From the NCBI GenBank assembly GCA_963710625.1, contig CAVQBG010000028.1, forward strand, positions 43,835 through 107,834: a stretch of 64,000 bases of DNA, in the 5' to 3' direction. The stretch comes from Sva-07 sp963710625 (lineage in GTDB: Bacteria > Actinomycetota > Acidimicrobiia > Acidimicrobiales > Ilumatobacteraceae). Within the stretch, counting starts at the first letter, position 1. Every line of letters starts with the position of its first letter. The notes under the pieces are model-generated. The model made no database searches. It worked only from the letters and a program-made list of their open reading frames with translations, and was not told the DNA's origin. Below, one piece after another: positions 35,669 through 43,674 of this stretch. The position numbers were made by a program, and so were the translations under genes.

Positions 35669-36486
35669 CGACGGTCGGCGTCCTCCATCCGGGAGCGATG
35701 GGGGTCAGCGTGGCCGCTGCATGCACTGCGGACGTGGTCTGGTGCGCCGACGGTCGATCGCCGGACACGGCACAGCGGGCCGATCGAGCCGGGCTGGCGG
35801 CGGTCGCGACCCTGGGCGACCTGGTCGAGCGCAGCGACGTGATCGTGTCGGTGTGTCCACCCGGCTCGGCGGTCGATGTCGCCGATTCCGTCCAGGAACG
35901 TGGCTTCGACGGGATCTACGTCGATGCCAATGCGATCGCCCCCGACACCGCCCGCGCGATCGCCACCCGGTTCGACCGGTTCGTCGACGGCGGGATCATC
36001 GGTCCGCCTGCCACACGCGCCGGCATCACGCGGCTCTACCTGTCCGGCGACGATCCGGACCTCACACGGTCGGTCGCCGGACTCTGGGCAGGGTCGCTTC
36101 TCGATGCTCGACCGATCGACGGTGGGCCGGGCGCCGCATCGACACTGAAGGTCGCGTATGCGCTCTGGACCAAGGTGTCGTCGTCGATGCTTCTCACCGT
36201 GCGGGCGCTCGCGGCCTCGGAGGGCATCGATGAGGCGCTGCTCGCCGAGTGGGAGATCTCCCAGCCCGGCACGGCCGAGCGCTCCGAGCTCACCGCAGCG
36301 ATGACCGCGCCGAAGGCATGGCGCTTCGTCGGCGAGATGGAGGAGATCGCCGCGACTCTCGCCGCGAACGGCCTCCCGACCGGATTCGGCGACGCCGCCG
36401 CTGACGTCTACGCCCGAATGGCCACGCTGCGTGACTGGCCCGAGGTGACCCTCGCCGAGGTGCTGGACCGAATCCGACGAGCCTGA
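35665..36486 (+). CDS. NAD-binding 6-phosphogluconate dehydrogenase-like protein (DUF1932 type)
   Basis: 273 residues. VGVLHPGAMGVSVAAA is the Rossmann glycine loop, SDVIVSVCPPGSAVDVA and FVDGGIIGPPATRAGITRLYLSG follow the hydroxyisobutyrate dehydrogenase pattern, and the helical C-terminus (GPGAASTLKVAYALWTKVSSSMLL in outline) resembles the DUF1932 domain. Catalytic Lys is likely the one in TLKVAYA. Substrate unknown. Translationally coupled to the dienelactone hydrolase-like gene. Its stop codon TGA lies inside the left arm of the vapB operator. Confidence 0.82.
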   Translation: MTTVGVLHPGAMGVSVAAACTADVVWCADGRSPDTAQRADRAGLAAVATLGDLVERSDVIVSVCPPGSAVDVADSVQERGFDGIYVDANAIAPDTARAIATRFDRFVDGGIIGPPATRAGITRLYLSGDDPDLTRSVAGLWAGSLLDARPIDGGPGAASTLKVAYALWTKVSSSMLLTVRALAASEGIDEALLAEWEISQPGTAERSELTAAMTAPKAWRFVGEMEEIAATLAANGLPTGFGDAAADVYARMATLRDWPEVTLAEVLDRIRRA

Positions 36487-36532
36487 ACGCCATGTTCTAG
36501 AACACGTGTAGAGTTCTAGAACATGGCGTTCA
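36484..36532. promoter_or_regulatory. perfect 20-bp inverted repeat spanning the vapB start: autoregulatory operator
   Basis: Left arm 36484-36503 reads TGAACGCCATGTTCTAGAAC; the right arm 36513-36532 is its exact complement; nine bases separate them. The left arm begins with the stop codon of the upstream gene and the right arm contains the vapB ATG. The AT-rich TTCTAGAA core stands out in GC-rich DNA. VapBC complexes typically bind such sites to repress their own promoter. Confidence 0.8.
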
Positions 36533-36774
36533 ACGTGAAGAACGACGAGGCCGACCGCCTCCTGAGAGAGCTCACGGCGCTCACCGGCGAGTCACTCACC
36601 GATGCGATCACCGAGTCGCTCCGCCAGCGCCTCGCCCGCGAGCACCGCATCCGGTGCCTCGACGGCAGCGACCCGCTGGCACAGGCCATCGCCGAATTCC
36701 GCAACCTTCCCGTGATCGACCATCGAAGCGCCGAGGAGATCCTCGGCTACGACCAACACGGCGCCCCGACGTGA
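36523..36774 (+). CDS. vapB: VapB-type antitoxin (Rv0623-like)
   Basis: 83 residues. FNVKNDEADRLLRELTALTGESLTDAITESLRQRL is, in outline, the Rv0623-like ribbon-helix DNA-binding antitoxin pattern; the C-terminal half (IAEFRNLPVIDHRSAEEILGYD) is the toxin-binding tail. It should bind and inhibit the PIN-domain toxin encoded next and repress transcription from the palindrome overlapping its start. Overlaps vapC by four bases (GTGA). Confidence 0.9.
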   Translation: MAFNVKNDEADRLLRELTALTGESLTDAITESLRQRLAREHRIRCLDGSDPLAQAIAEFRNLPVIDHRSAEEILGYDQHGAPT

Positions 36775-37220
36775 CGCCCGGCCGGCCGCCGGCGATCGAT
36801 CTGGTCGTCGACACCTCGGCGATCCTCGCACTCGCTCTCGAGGAGCCGACGGCGCACGCAGTCCAGGCGGTGTTGGAGTCCGCCGGCGGACCGGTGATCT
36901 CGGCGGCGATCGTCGTCGAGCTGCACATCGTCGCTGCGGCGCGATTCGGCCCCGCCGGCGCCGATGCCGCGAACACGATTCTCGATGCGGCGAACGTCGT
37001 GACGATGCCGGTCGACGCGATCCAGGTCGACCTCGCAACGACGGCCTGGGATCGGTTCGGTCGAGGCAACCACGCCGCTCGGCTCGACTACGGAGACTGT
37101 TTCTCGTACGCGCTCGCCCGCCATCTCGACGTGCCGCTGCTGTGCGTCGGGGAGGACTTCTCCAGAACCGACCTCGACCTCGTCGACCTCACGGTGCCGC
37201 CCGGACTGAACCGACCCTGA
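36771..37220 (+). CDS. vapC: VapC-type PIN-domain toxin
   Basis: 149 residues. Acidic PIN active-site residues are visible: the first Asp in VVDTSAILAL, a Glu in IVVELHIVAAAR, the Asp pair region in HAARLDYGDCFSYALARH, and CVGEDFSRTDL near the end. It is expected to be a Mg-dependent RNase, as in VapC toxins that cleave tRNA or rRNA. GTG start at 36771. Followed by a 50-base gap before a convergent gene. Confidence 0.9.
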   Translation: MTPGRPPAIDLVVDTSAILALALEEPTAHAVQAVLESAGGPVISAAIVVELHIVAAARFGPAGADAANTILDAANVVTMPVDAIQVDLATTAWDRFGRGNHAARLDYGDCFSYALARHLDVPLLCVGEDFSRTDLDLVDLTVPPGLNRP

Positions 37221-37270
37221 CTGATCGAGTGAGTCCGATCACCTCGCGGGTCTGACCCCTGGCGTGATCG

Positions 37271-38221
37271 TCAGGCAAGGAGGCGTTCGCTGAGATCCCA
37301 GAGGCGATCGGCGGTCGTCGTGTCGGTGATGTAGCGCTCGAAGCCGTTGCGGCCGACGTTGCCGCCTTCGACCCCGAGGCCGCAGTCGGCGAGGTAGGCA
37401 CCGCTGTGGTCGACGAGGTCGGGCGACGTCGCCGCCCACACCTGGGTCGCTGCGCCCTGGGGAATCGACTTGAACTGCATCCCGCCGGACTCACCGGACT
37501 TCTCGGCGCGCTCCTTCGCCCGGTTCAGCATCTGCTGCATCAGGTCGTCGTTCAGGTGGCGGCCGAGGTTGGTCATGATGCCGCCGGGGTGCACGGAGTA
37601 CGCGAGCACGCCGTCGTCGGCGAGCCGGTTCGCGAGGGCGAGCGCGTGCAGCGCGTTCGCCGACTTCGACCGGCCGTAGGAGATCCAGGCGTCGTAGTCG
37701 GTGTGCTCGAAGTTCGGATCGTCGAGATCGGCGTCGGCGATCCCGTGCGCAGCGGACGAGAGGTTGACGATGCGCGGTGCGTTCCCGGCGACAACCGCCG
37801 GGGTGAGCAGGCGGGTGAGTTCGAAGTGGCCGAGGTGGTTCGTGCCGAACTGCATCTCGAAGCTGTCGGCGGTGTGCTCGAACGGGCAGGCCATCACGCC
37901 CGCGTTGTTCATCAGCACGTCGATCGGCTCACCGGCGTCGAGGAAGCGGCCCGCGAACGATCGGATGCTCGCCAGGTCGGCGAGATCGAGCGTGTCGAGC
38001 GACAGTTCGGCGTCGGGCACCTCGGCGCGGATGCGGGCGGCCGCCTCGTCGTTCTTCGCGGGATCGCGGGCGAGCATCAGCACCGACGCACCGTGGGCGG
38101 CGAGCGCACGCGTCGACTCCTCCCCCAGCCCGCTGGCCGCGCCGGTGACGACGATGCGTCGGCCCGACAGGTCGATGCCGTCGAGCACCTCGTCGGTCGT
38201 GGACTCGTGTGTGAACGTCAT
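37271..38221 (-). CDS. short-chain dehydrogenase/reductase
   Basis: 316 residues. The cofactor loop TGAASGLGEESTRALAAHG is at about 28-46, NNAGVMA in the middle and the catalytic pair in SYGRSKSANALHAL (Tyr-x3-Lys). The size and C-terminal GMQFKSIPQGAATQVWAATSP place it with retinol dehydrogenase/WW-domain oxidoreductase-like SDRs. Substrate unknown. ATG 38221 preferred over GTG 38230; neither has a strong ribosome-binding site. No partner gene on the same strand is close by. Confidence 0.87.
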   Translation of the reverse strand: MTFTHESTTDEVLDGIDLSGRRIVVTGAASGLGEESTRALAAHGASVLMLARDPAKNDEAAARIRAEVPDAELSLDTLDLADLASIRSFAGRFLDAGEPIDVLMNNAGVMACPFEHTADSFEMQFGTNHLGHFELTRLLTPAVVAGNAPRIVNLSSAAHGIADADLDDPNFEHTDYDAWISYGRSKSANALHALALANRLADDGVLAYSVHPGGIMTNLGRHLNDDLMQQMLNRAKERAEKSGESGGMQFKSIPQGAATQVWAATSPDLVDHSGAYLADCGLGVEGGNVGRNGFERYITDTTTADRLWDLSERLLA

Positions 38222-38284
38222 GGTGAGCACCGACCGTACCGAGCTGACGCGGGCCGCCCGGTAGCGGAGTCTCGACAGCGGGGA

Positions 38285-39169
38285 TCAGTCCGGGCGGGTG
38301 ACGATCATGCCGTTGCCCGACGTCGACCGGGTGTCGAGCGCCACCAGCACCCGACCGTCGCCGAGTGCCGCGATCCCCTCGGGCTTCTCGGCACCCTCGG
38401 GAAGGTCCCAGATCTCGTCGAGGTCGCGCACCTCGTCGTCGTCAGGTGCGAGCGGATCGTCGAGACCAAGCCGTCCGACCCGTTGCGACTTGTCGCTGAG
38501 CAGCCACAGGTTGCCCTGCGCATCGGTCCCGATCGCGCTGACGTCGCCGAGGGCCTTCTTGGCCGCGGACTTCAGCTTCCACATCGACAGCGGGACGAAC
38601 TCGACCCGGCCACTCGGCGCCTCCCACGACTCGCCGGGGCCGAGGACGTCGTCGCTCGACAGACCCTTCGCTCCGGCGCCCACCGGGCCGAACTCGATCA
38701 GCGCCCGCGGGCGCTTCTCCTGCGCGACCAGCAGCCGACCGCCGCGGAGCAAGACCAGCCCTTCACCGCGCGACGACGCGTCGTCCCACTGGCCATCGAG
38801 CACGGACCCGACCGGTGCGGTGAGGTGGATCTCGGTGCGCAGGTCGCGGGTGCCGGTGTCGGCGACGAGCACGACCGGCGGGTCCTCCCGCATCACGGCG
38901 ACCAGCGATCCGCCGTCAGTGGCGATCGCCTCGAACTGGCTGTCGCCGTCGGGCGCCGACCATCCCGGCAGCCCGGCGAGGTCGAACGTGGTCCAGTCGT
39001 CCAGCTCGCCGTCGGCCCCGATCACACAGGCACCGACTTCCGCGGTGCGGTCACCGATCACCAGCACGACCGTGCCCCGCTCGGTCTGTCGCACCGCAAC
39101 GCCCGACGCCTCCACCACGGGGAGGTCGATCGTCTCCGACAGCACGAGACGAGGAGGCGTCGCGGACAT
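38285..39169 (-). CDS. beta-propeller-like protein of unknown function
   Basis: 294 residues. Repeated strand-turn segments with glycine-aspartate turns (DSQFEAIATDGGSLVAVMREDPPVVLVAD; GLVLLRGGRLLVAQEKRP; VSAIGTDAQGNLWLLSDKSQRVGRL; GIAALGDGRVLVALDT) suggest a six-bladed propeller like the SdiA-regulated/esterase-like phytase or YncE-type proteins. No signal peptide is seen, which is unusual for such propellers. ATG 39169. Divergent from the cyclase gene, with a 47-nt palindrome between. Confidence 0.6.
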   Translation of the reverse strand: MSATPPRLVLSETIDLPVVEASGVAVRQTERGTVVLVIGDRTAEVGACVIGADGELDDWTTFDLAGLPGWSAPDGDSQFEAIATDGGSLVAVMREDPPVVLVADTGTRDLRTEIHLTAPVGSVLDGQWDDASSRGEGLVLLRGGRLLVAQEKRPRALIEFGPVGAGAKGLSSDDVLGPGESWEAPSGRVEFVPLSMWKLKSAAKKALGDVSAIGTDAQGNLWLLSDKSQRVGRLGLDDPLAPDDDEVRDLDEIWDLPEGAEKPEGIAALGDGRVLVALDTRSTSGNGMIVTRPD

Positions 39170-39211
39170 CGCCCGCCATCCTGCCAGCCCCCCATCCACC
39201 GCTCCCCACCC

Positions 39212-39258
39212 TTCTCGTGAACTCGTGCGCGAACTCTTCCCGCACGAATTCACGAGAA
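39212..39258 (+). repeat. 47-nt palindromic repeat, family 3, copy 1
   Basis: Arms of 18 bp with one mismatch: TTCTCGTGAACTCGTGCG at the left and CGCACGAATTCACGAGAA at the right around an 11-nt centre. Lies in the divergent gap before the cyclase gene. It aligns end to end with 61042-61088 and with the reverse complement of 62463-62509. Confidence 0.83.
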
Positions 39259-39331
39259 CGCTTGCGGCACGATTGGGCGCGGGCCGGTCCGACTACCTTT
39301 GGCGCTGGACGTGCCAGGAGCGGCGAGCGCA

Positions 39332-42300
39332 ATGGAGACCCCCATCGAATCGAGCGACAGCCATGACGCGCTGACGGCGTTCGTCCCGAGGCTGGCGGTC
39401 GAGCTCGGCCGCAAGCCGTCGCCGTCGTGGACGAGTGTCGAGGGCTCGATGCTGTCGGCCGACATCTCCGGGTTCACGGCGCTGTCGGAGAAGCTCGCCG
39501 GCAAGGGCAAGGCCGGCGCGGAGGAGATCACCTCGCTGATCAACACGTGTTTCACGGCGCTGATCGAGTCGGCCTACCGCTACGGCGGCGAGGTGATCAA
39601 GTTCGGCGGCGACGCCCTCCTGATCCTGTTTCGCGGCGACGACCACGAACGCCGGACGGCCGACGCCGGGCTGCTGATGCAGCGCGCGCTCCATTCGTCG
39701 CCAGCGGCGAAGCGGGCCAACCTGACGATGACCGTCGGTGCCGCTGCGGGACCCTTCGACGTGTTCCTCGTCGGATCCGGATACCGCGAACTGCTGATCA
39801 CCGGCCCCCGGGCGACCGAGGTCATCCGGCTCGAGAGCGAGGCGGCGAAGGGCGACACGCTCGTCGACGCGCTGATCGCCGAGCAACTCCCCGCCGACAT
39901 GCGACTGCGCGAGGAACACGGCGGGTGGGTGATCACCGGCTCGACCGGCGACGAACCGGCCGGGCCCGGTCAGCGCGATCTGCGCGGTGCAGACCTTGCG
40001 CCGTACGTCCCGGCGGCGGTGGTCGAGCAACTCGCGGCGTTCTCCGACCTCGGTGGCGAGCACCGCCTCGTCTCGGTCGGGTTCCTGATGGTCGTCGGTG
40101 TCGGGACGCTGCTCGAGCGTGAGGGCCCGGAAGCGGTCGCTGCAGCGTTTCACCGCCTCGTCGACGATGTCGAGCGCATCGGCGCGATGTTCGGCGTCAC
40201 CCCGCTGCACACCGACATCGCTCCCGACGGCATCAAGTTCGTGCTCTGCGCCGGCGCGCCGGTGAACCCCGGCGACACCAGCGACGCGCTGCTCCAAGCG
40301 GCGCTCCAACTCGCTGCAGTCGACTCCCCGTTCATCCTGCGCCAGGGCGTCCAGACCGGCCGCGTCTTCGCCGGGTTCCTCGGCAGCGAGTTCCGGCGTA
40401 CGTACACCCTGATGGGCGATCCCGTGAACACCGCGGCGCGCATGCTCGGCAAGGCCGACGACCGCGACGTCGTCGCCGTGGCCTCGGTCGTTCAGGACAC
40501 ACGCACGGTCTTCGTCACGGAGGAACTCGAACCGTTCCTCGTCAAGGGCAAGACCGAGCCGATCGTCGCACACAAGGTGCTGGCGGTCTCCGACGACGTT
40601 CGACGCGACACGAGCGGAACGAGACTGATCGGACGCAAGCGCGAGCTCGACCTGCTGACGCACGCGATCGGCGAGTTGGGTGAAGTGGTGATCCTGTCCG
40701 GTGGAGCCGGCGTCGGAAAGACCCGCCTGCTCGATGCCGCCTGGGCGGAGTCCGAAGGTTTGCGGATCTACCAGGGAGCGTGCACGCCGTACGGTTCGGC
40801 GTCGCCGTACAGCGTCTTTCGTCCGCTGCTCCGCGTCGGGACGGAGATCGATCTCCACGCCGACCCGGCACGAGCCGGGGAGATACTCACCGGGATCGTG
40901 CGGGAGCGAGCGCCGGAGCTGCTGTCGATGCTTCCGCTGCTGGCCGTGCCGTTCGGGGCGGAGGTCCCCTCGACCCCCGAGGCCGATGCTGTCGATCCAC
41001 AGTTCCGGCGCGCCCGCATCCACGATCTGGTGGTCGAGTTCCTCGACCAGGTGCTCGACGGGCCCGTGTTTCTCGTCGTCGAGGACCTTCATTGGATCGA
41101 CGAGGCCTCGGGCGAACTCCTCAACCATCTGATCGTCGCGTCGCGCTCGCGGCCGTGGGCCGGCGTGCTCACGCGACGACCCCACGGGCCGTGGAGGCCG
41201 GTCGAGGACGCCGACCACGTCACCGAACTCGACCTCGTTCCCCTCACCGACGCCGACATCCGCCAGATCGCTCTCGAGACCTCGACGACGGCGCTGTCCG
41301 ACGACGACCTCGACGAGATCGTCGCCCGTTCCGGCGGCAATCCGTTGTTCACCATCGAGTTGAGCCGCGCGGCGGCACGGGGATCGATCGCCGAGCTGCC
41401 GGATTCGATCGAGGGGCTGATCTCCACACGCATCGACCAACTGGCCCCGGAGCAGCGCCGGCTGCTCCGCGTGGCATCGGTCTTCGGCCGTGAGTTCGCC
41501 ATCGACGCCGTCGCTGCGGTCGAGCCGTCCGCCCACCCGGCTCCCGAGCTCGACGAGATCGTCGAGCCGCTGCGCGACCGCCGCTATCGGTTCCGACACG
41601 CGATGTACCGCGATGCGGCCTACGAGGGCCTCCCCTACCGGGAGCGCCGCCGGCTGCACGGCCGTGTCGGCAACCACCTCGAGTCGACGACCGACGACCC
41701 CGAGCCCCTCGCTCCCCTGCTGTCGCTGCACTTCCACGAAGCTCACGCCTTCGAGCGTTCCTGGCGATACTCGCTGCTCGCCGGCGAACTCGCAGCACGT
41801 CAGTACGCGCATCGCGATGCCGCCATCGCGATGGAGCGGGCCATCGCTGCGGGACGGCGGCTGCGCTCGATCGACGACGACGCACGCCGCAAGGTCTCCA
41901 CGCAGCTCGGCGACACCCTGCTCACCCTCGGTGACTACGACGCCGCCTTCGCCGCGTATCGACGAGCCCGGCGCCTGGCCGATGCCCTCGACGACGTCGA
42001 CCTGATGCGGAGGCAGGGCATCGTCCGCGATCGGCAAGGTTCATTGGCGACCGCGACACGCTGGTACCGACGGTGTCTCGACCGACTTCCGTCGAGCGCC
42101 GGCACGAGAGGCGAGCGCGAGGTGCGTATGAAGACCTGTCTCGCCTACTCGGCGGCCTGCCATCGCCAGGGCAAGTTCGACCAGTGCCTGTTCTGGGCCC
42201 AGCGCGCGGAGGCCGACGCCCGTCACCTCGGCGACGACGCCAGCCTGGCGAGTGCACTCGATCGCCTCCACGTGGCGGCGACCTACCTGAAACGCGACGA

Positions 42301-43141
42301 CGCTGAGCAATACGGCCCCGAGGCCCTCGTGCTCCACCAGCGGCTCGGCGACCATCTGAGCACGGCACGGATCCTCGACAACATGGGCATCCAGGCGTAC
42401 TTCGCGTACGACTGGGCCACGGCACTCGACTTCTACGCGCGTGCTGCTGAGGAGGGTGCGCTGGCGGGCGACGTGATCGAGGCGAACCTCGGACGGGCGA
42501 ACGCCGCCGAGGTCCTGTCGGATCAGGGCCACTTCGACCGCGCGGAAGCCGAGTTCGCCGACGTGCTGCGGAACTGGAAGGCGGCGGGATGGGTGTTCGG
42601 AGCTGCCACGGCCGAGTCGAACCTGGCTCTGGTGAGGGGGCGGTGTGGCGACACCGATCACGCATCGACCGCCGGGAAGTTGGAGGAGATCCTCGAGACC
42701 TTCCGGCGTCTCGGCGCAGAGGAATTCGTGAGTGAGACGATGGTGCGACTCGCGGAGGTCGCGACGCATCAGGGTCGCGCCGACGATGCACTCGGCCACG
42801 TCCGCCAAGCGCTCCAACACATCTCGGACGAGCAACTGGTCTGCCGCCTTGAGCGAGCCCGCGGCCTGGCCCACCTCATGACCGGGCAGACAGAGTCGGC
42901 GCTCGCCGCCCTCGACACGGCAACTCGGCTCGCGCGGCGCTCCTCGGCGCGCTACGACCATGCCCTGACCGAGGCCCTCCGGGCGCACGTGATCGGAGAT
43001 TCGGTCCTCGGCGTATCGGCCAGGGCGGTGCTCGACGAGCTCGGCGTCGTCGCTCCGCCCGCAGCGTTCGGCCTCGTCGGACTCGTTCAGTTCTCGGGCT
43101 CGGACCGGTCACCATCGCCGAACGCGACGATGACCGTGTGA
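39332..43141 (+). CDS. class III nucleotidyl cyclase / AAA ATPase / TPR signalling protein
   Basis: 1269 residues. Residues about 20-180 form a first cyclase domain (MLSADISGFTALSEKLAG; YGGEVIKFGGDALLILF), and 235-420 a second (HTDIAPDGIKFVLCAG; GRVFAGFLGSEFRRTYTLMGDPVN in outline). An ATPase starts at about residue 430 (LIGRKRELDLL) with Walker A SGGAGVGKTRLLDA and Walker B VFLVVEDLHWIDEASGE. The last 500 residues are TPR-like helices. Paired domains could form one intramolecular cyclase, making cAMP if metal aspartates are complete; this is not certain from inspection. ATG 39332 has GGAG 11 bases upstream. Several cNMP-binding proteins are encoded 13-25 kb downstream. It ends 55 bases inside the convergent lipoprotein gene. 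Confidence 0.85.
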   Translation: METPIESSDSHDALTAFVPRLAVELGRKPSPSWTSVEGSMLSADISGFTALSEKLAGKGKAGAEEITSLINTCFTALIESAYRYGGEVIKFGGDALLILFRGDDHERRTADAGLLMQRALHSSPAAKRANLTMTVGAAAGPFDVFLVGSGYRELLITGPRATEVIRLESEAAKGDTLVDALIAEQLPADMRLREEHGGWVITGSTGDEPAGPGQRDLRGADLAPYVPAAVVEQLAAFSDLGGEHRLVSVGFLMVVGVGTLLEREGPEAVAAAFHRLVDDVERIGAMFGVTPLHTDIAPDGIKFVLCAGAPVNPGDTSDALLQAALQLAAVDSPFILRQGVQTGRVFAGFLGSEFRRTYTLMGDPVNTAARMLGKADDRDVVAVASVVQDTRTVFVTEELEPFLVKGKTEPIVAHKVLAVSDDVRRDTSGTRLIGRKRELDLLTHAIGELGEVVILSGGAGVGKTRLLDAAWAESEGLRIYQGACTPYGSASPYSVFRPLLRVGTEIDLHADPARAGEILTGIVRERAPELLSMLPLLAVPFGAEVPSTPEADAVDPQFRRARIHDLVVEFLDQVLDGPVFLVVEDLHWIDEASGELLNHLIVASRSRPWAGVLTRRPHGPWRPVEDADHVTELDLVPLTDADIRQIALETSTTALSDDDLDEIVARSGGNPLFTIELSRAAARGSIAELPDSIEGLISTRIDQLAPEQRRLLRVASVFGREFAIDAVAAVEPSAHPAPELDEIVEPLRDRRYRFRHAMYRDAAYEGLPYRERRRLHGRVGNHLESTTDDPEPLAPLLSLHFHEAHAFERSWRYSLLAGELAARQYAHRDAAIAMERAIAAGRRLRSIDDDARRKVSTQLGDTLLTLGDYDAAFAAYRRARRLADALDDVDLMRRQGIVRDRQGSLATATRWYRRCLDRLPSSAGTRGEREVRMKTCLAYSAACHRQGKFDQCLFWAQRAEADARHLGDDASLASALDRLHVAATYLKRDDAEQYGPEALVLHQRLGDHLSTARILDNMGIQAYFAYDWATALDFYARAAEEGALAGDVIEANLGRANAAEVLSDQGHFDRAEAEFADVLRNWKAAGWVFGAATAESNLALVRGRCGDTDHASTAGKLEEILETFRRLGAEEFVSETMVRLAEVATHQGRADDALGHVRQALQHISDEQLVCRLERARGLAHLMTGQTESALAALDTATRLARRSSARYDHALTEALRAHVIGDSVLGVSARAVLDELGVVAPPAAFGLVGLVQFSGSDRSPSPNATMTV

Positions 43142-43674
43142 GCCGCCGTCCCCGAGGCGTTGCTGATGGCCACCTGGCCGACCCCCAGATCGTTGCGGAA
43201 CTCGAACACCGCGAACTCCGAACCACTCCGATCGACCGACACGATCACGTAGCCGGCCTCGGGGAGCCCTGACTCGTACAGTTCGACCAACTCGTCGAAG
43301 GCGAGGTCGCTGGTGCCGGAGAAGCCGAGGTCGGTCGAGGTCTCACTCGCCAGCTGTACGACGAAGTCCGAGGGAAGTGGGAAGCCGGAAGCGAGTCGCT
43401 CCGGGACGCTGCCCGAGCCGATCTGTACGGTCCCTTCGTCGGTCTCCACGCGCAGTTGCGTCGAACCCAGCGGCCCGATCGCCTCACCGCCGACACCCTC
43501 CGGCACCGTCACGACCTCGTTCTCGTCGGAGCCGGGCCCGGTGGTCGTCGGACCGACGGCCTCGGTCGACGACGGCGACGCTGCACTCGAGGGCGCGGAG
43601 CTGTCCTCCCCCGAGGTGCAGCCGACCACCAAGGCGGCGATGACGATCACGATCGGGATCACCCTCGGGGTCAT
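43087..43674 (-). CDS. small secreted lipoprotein, coupled to the giant gene
   Basis: 195 residues. The signal peptide ends in a lipobox, VIVIAALVVGC, with the lipidated cysteine at residue 19; a Ser/Thr/Pro-rich tether follows, then a domain with VERLASGFPLPSDFVVQLASE-like and ELVELYESGLPEAGYVIVSVDRSGSEFAVFEF strands in outline. No family recognised. ATG 43674 overlaps the stop of the giant gene (ATGA), so the two are translated together. The lipoprotein may help surface placement of the giant protein. Its 3' end overlaps the cyclase gene. Confidence 0.78.
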   Translation of the reverse strand: MTPRVIPIVIVIAALVVGCTSGEDSSAPSSAASPSSTEAVGPTTTGPGSDENEVVTVPEGVGGEAIGPLGSTQLRVETDEGTVQIGSGSVPERLASGFPLPSDFVVQLASETSTDLGFSGTSDLAFDELVELYESGLPEAGYVIVSVDRSGSEFAVFEFRNDLGVGQVAISNASGTAAHTVIVAFGDGDRSEPEN

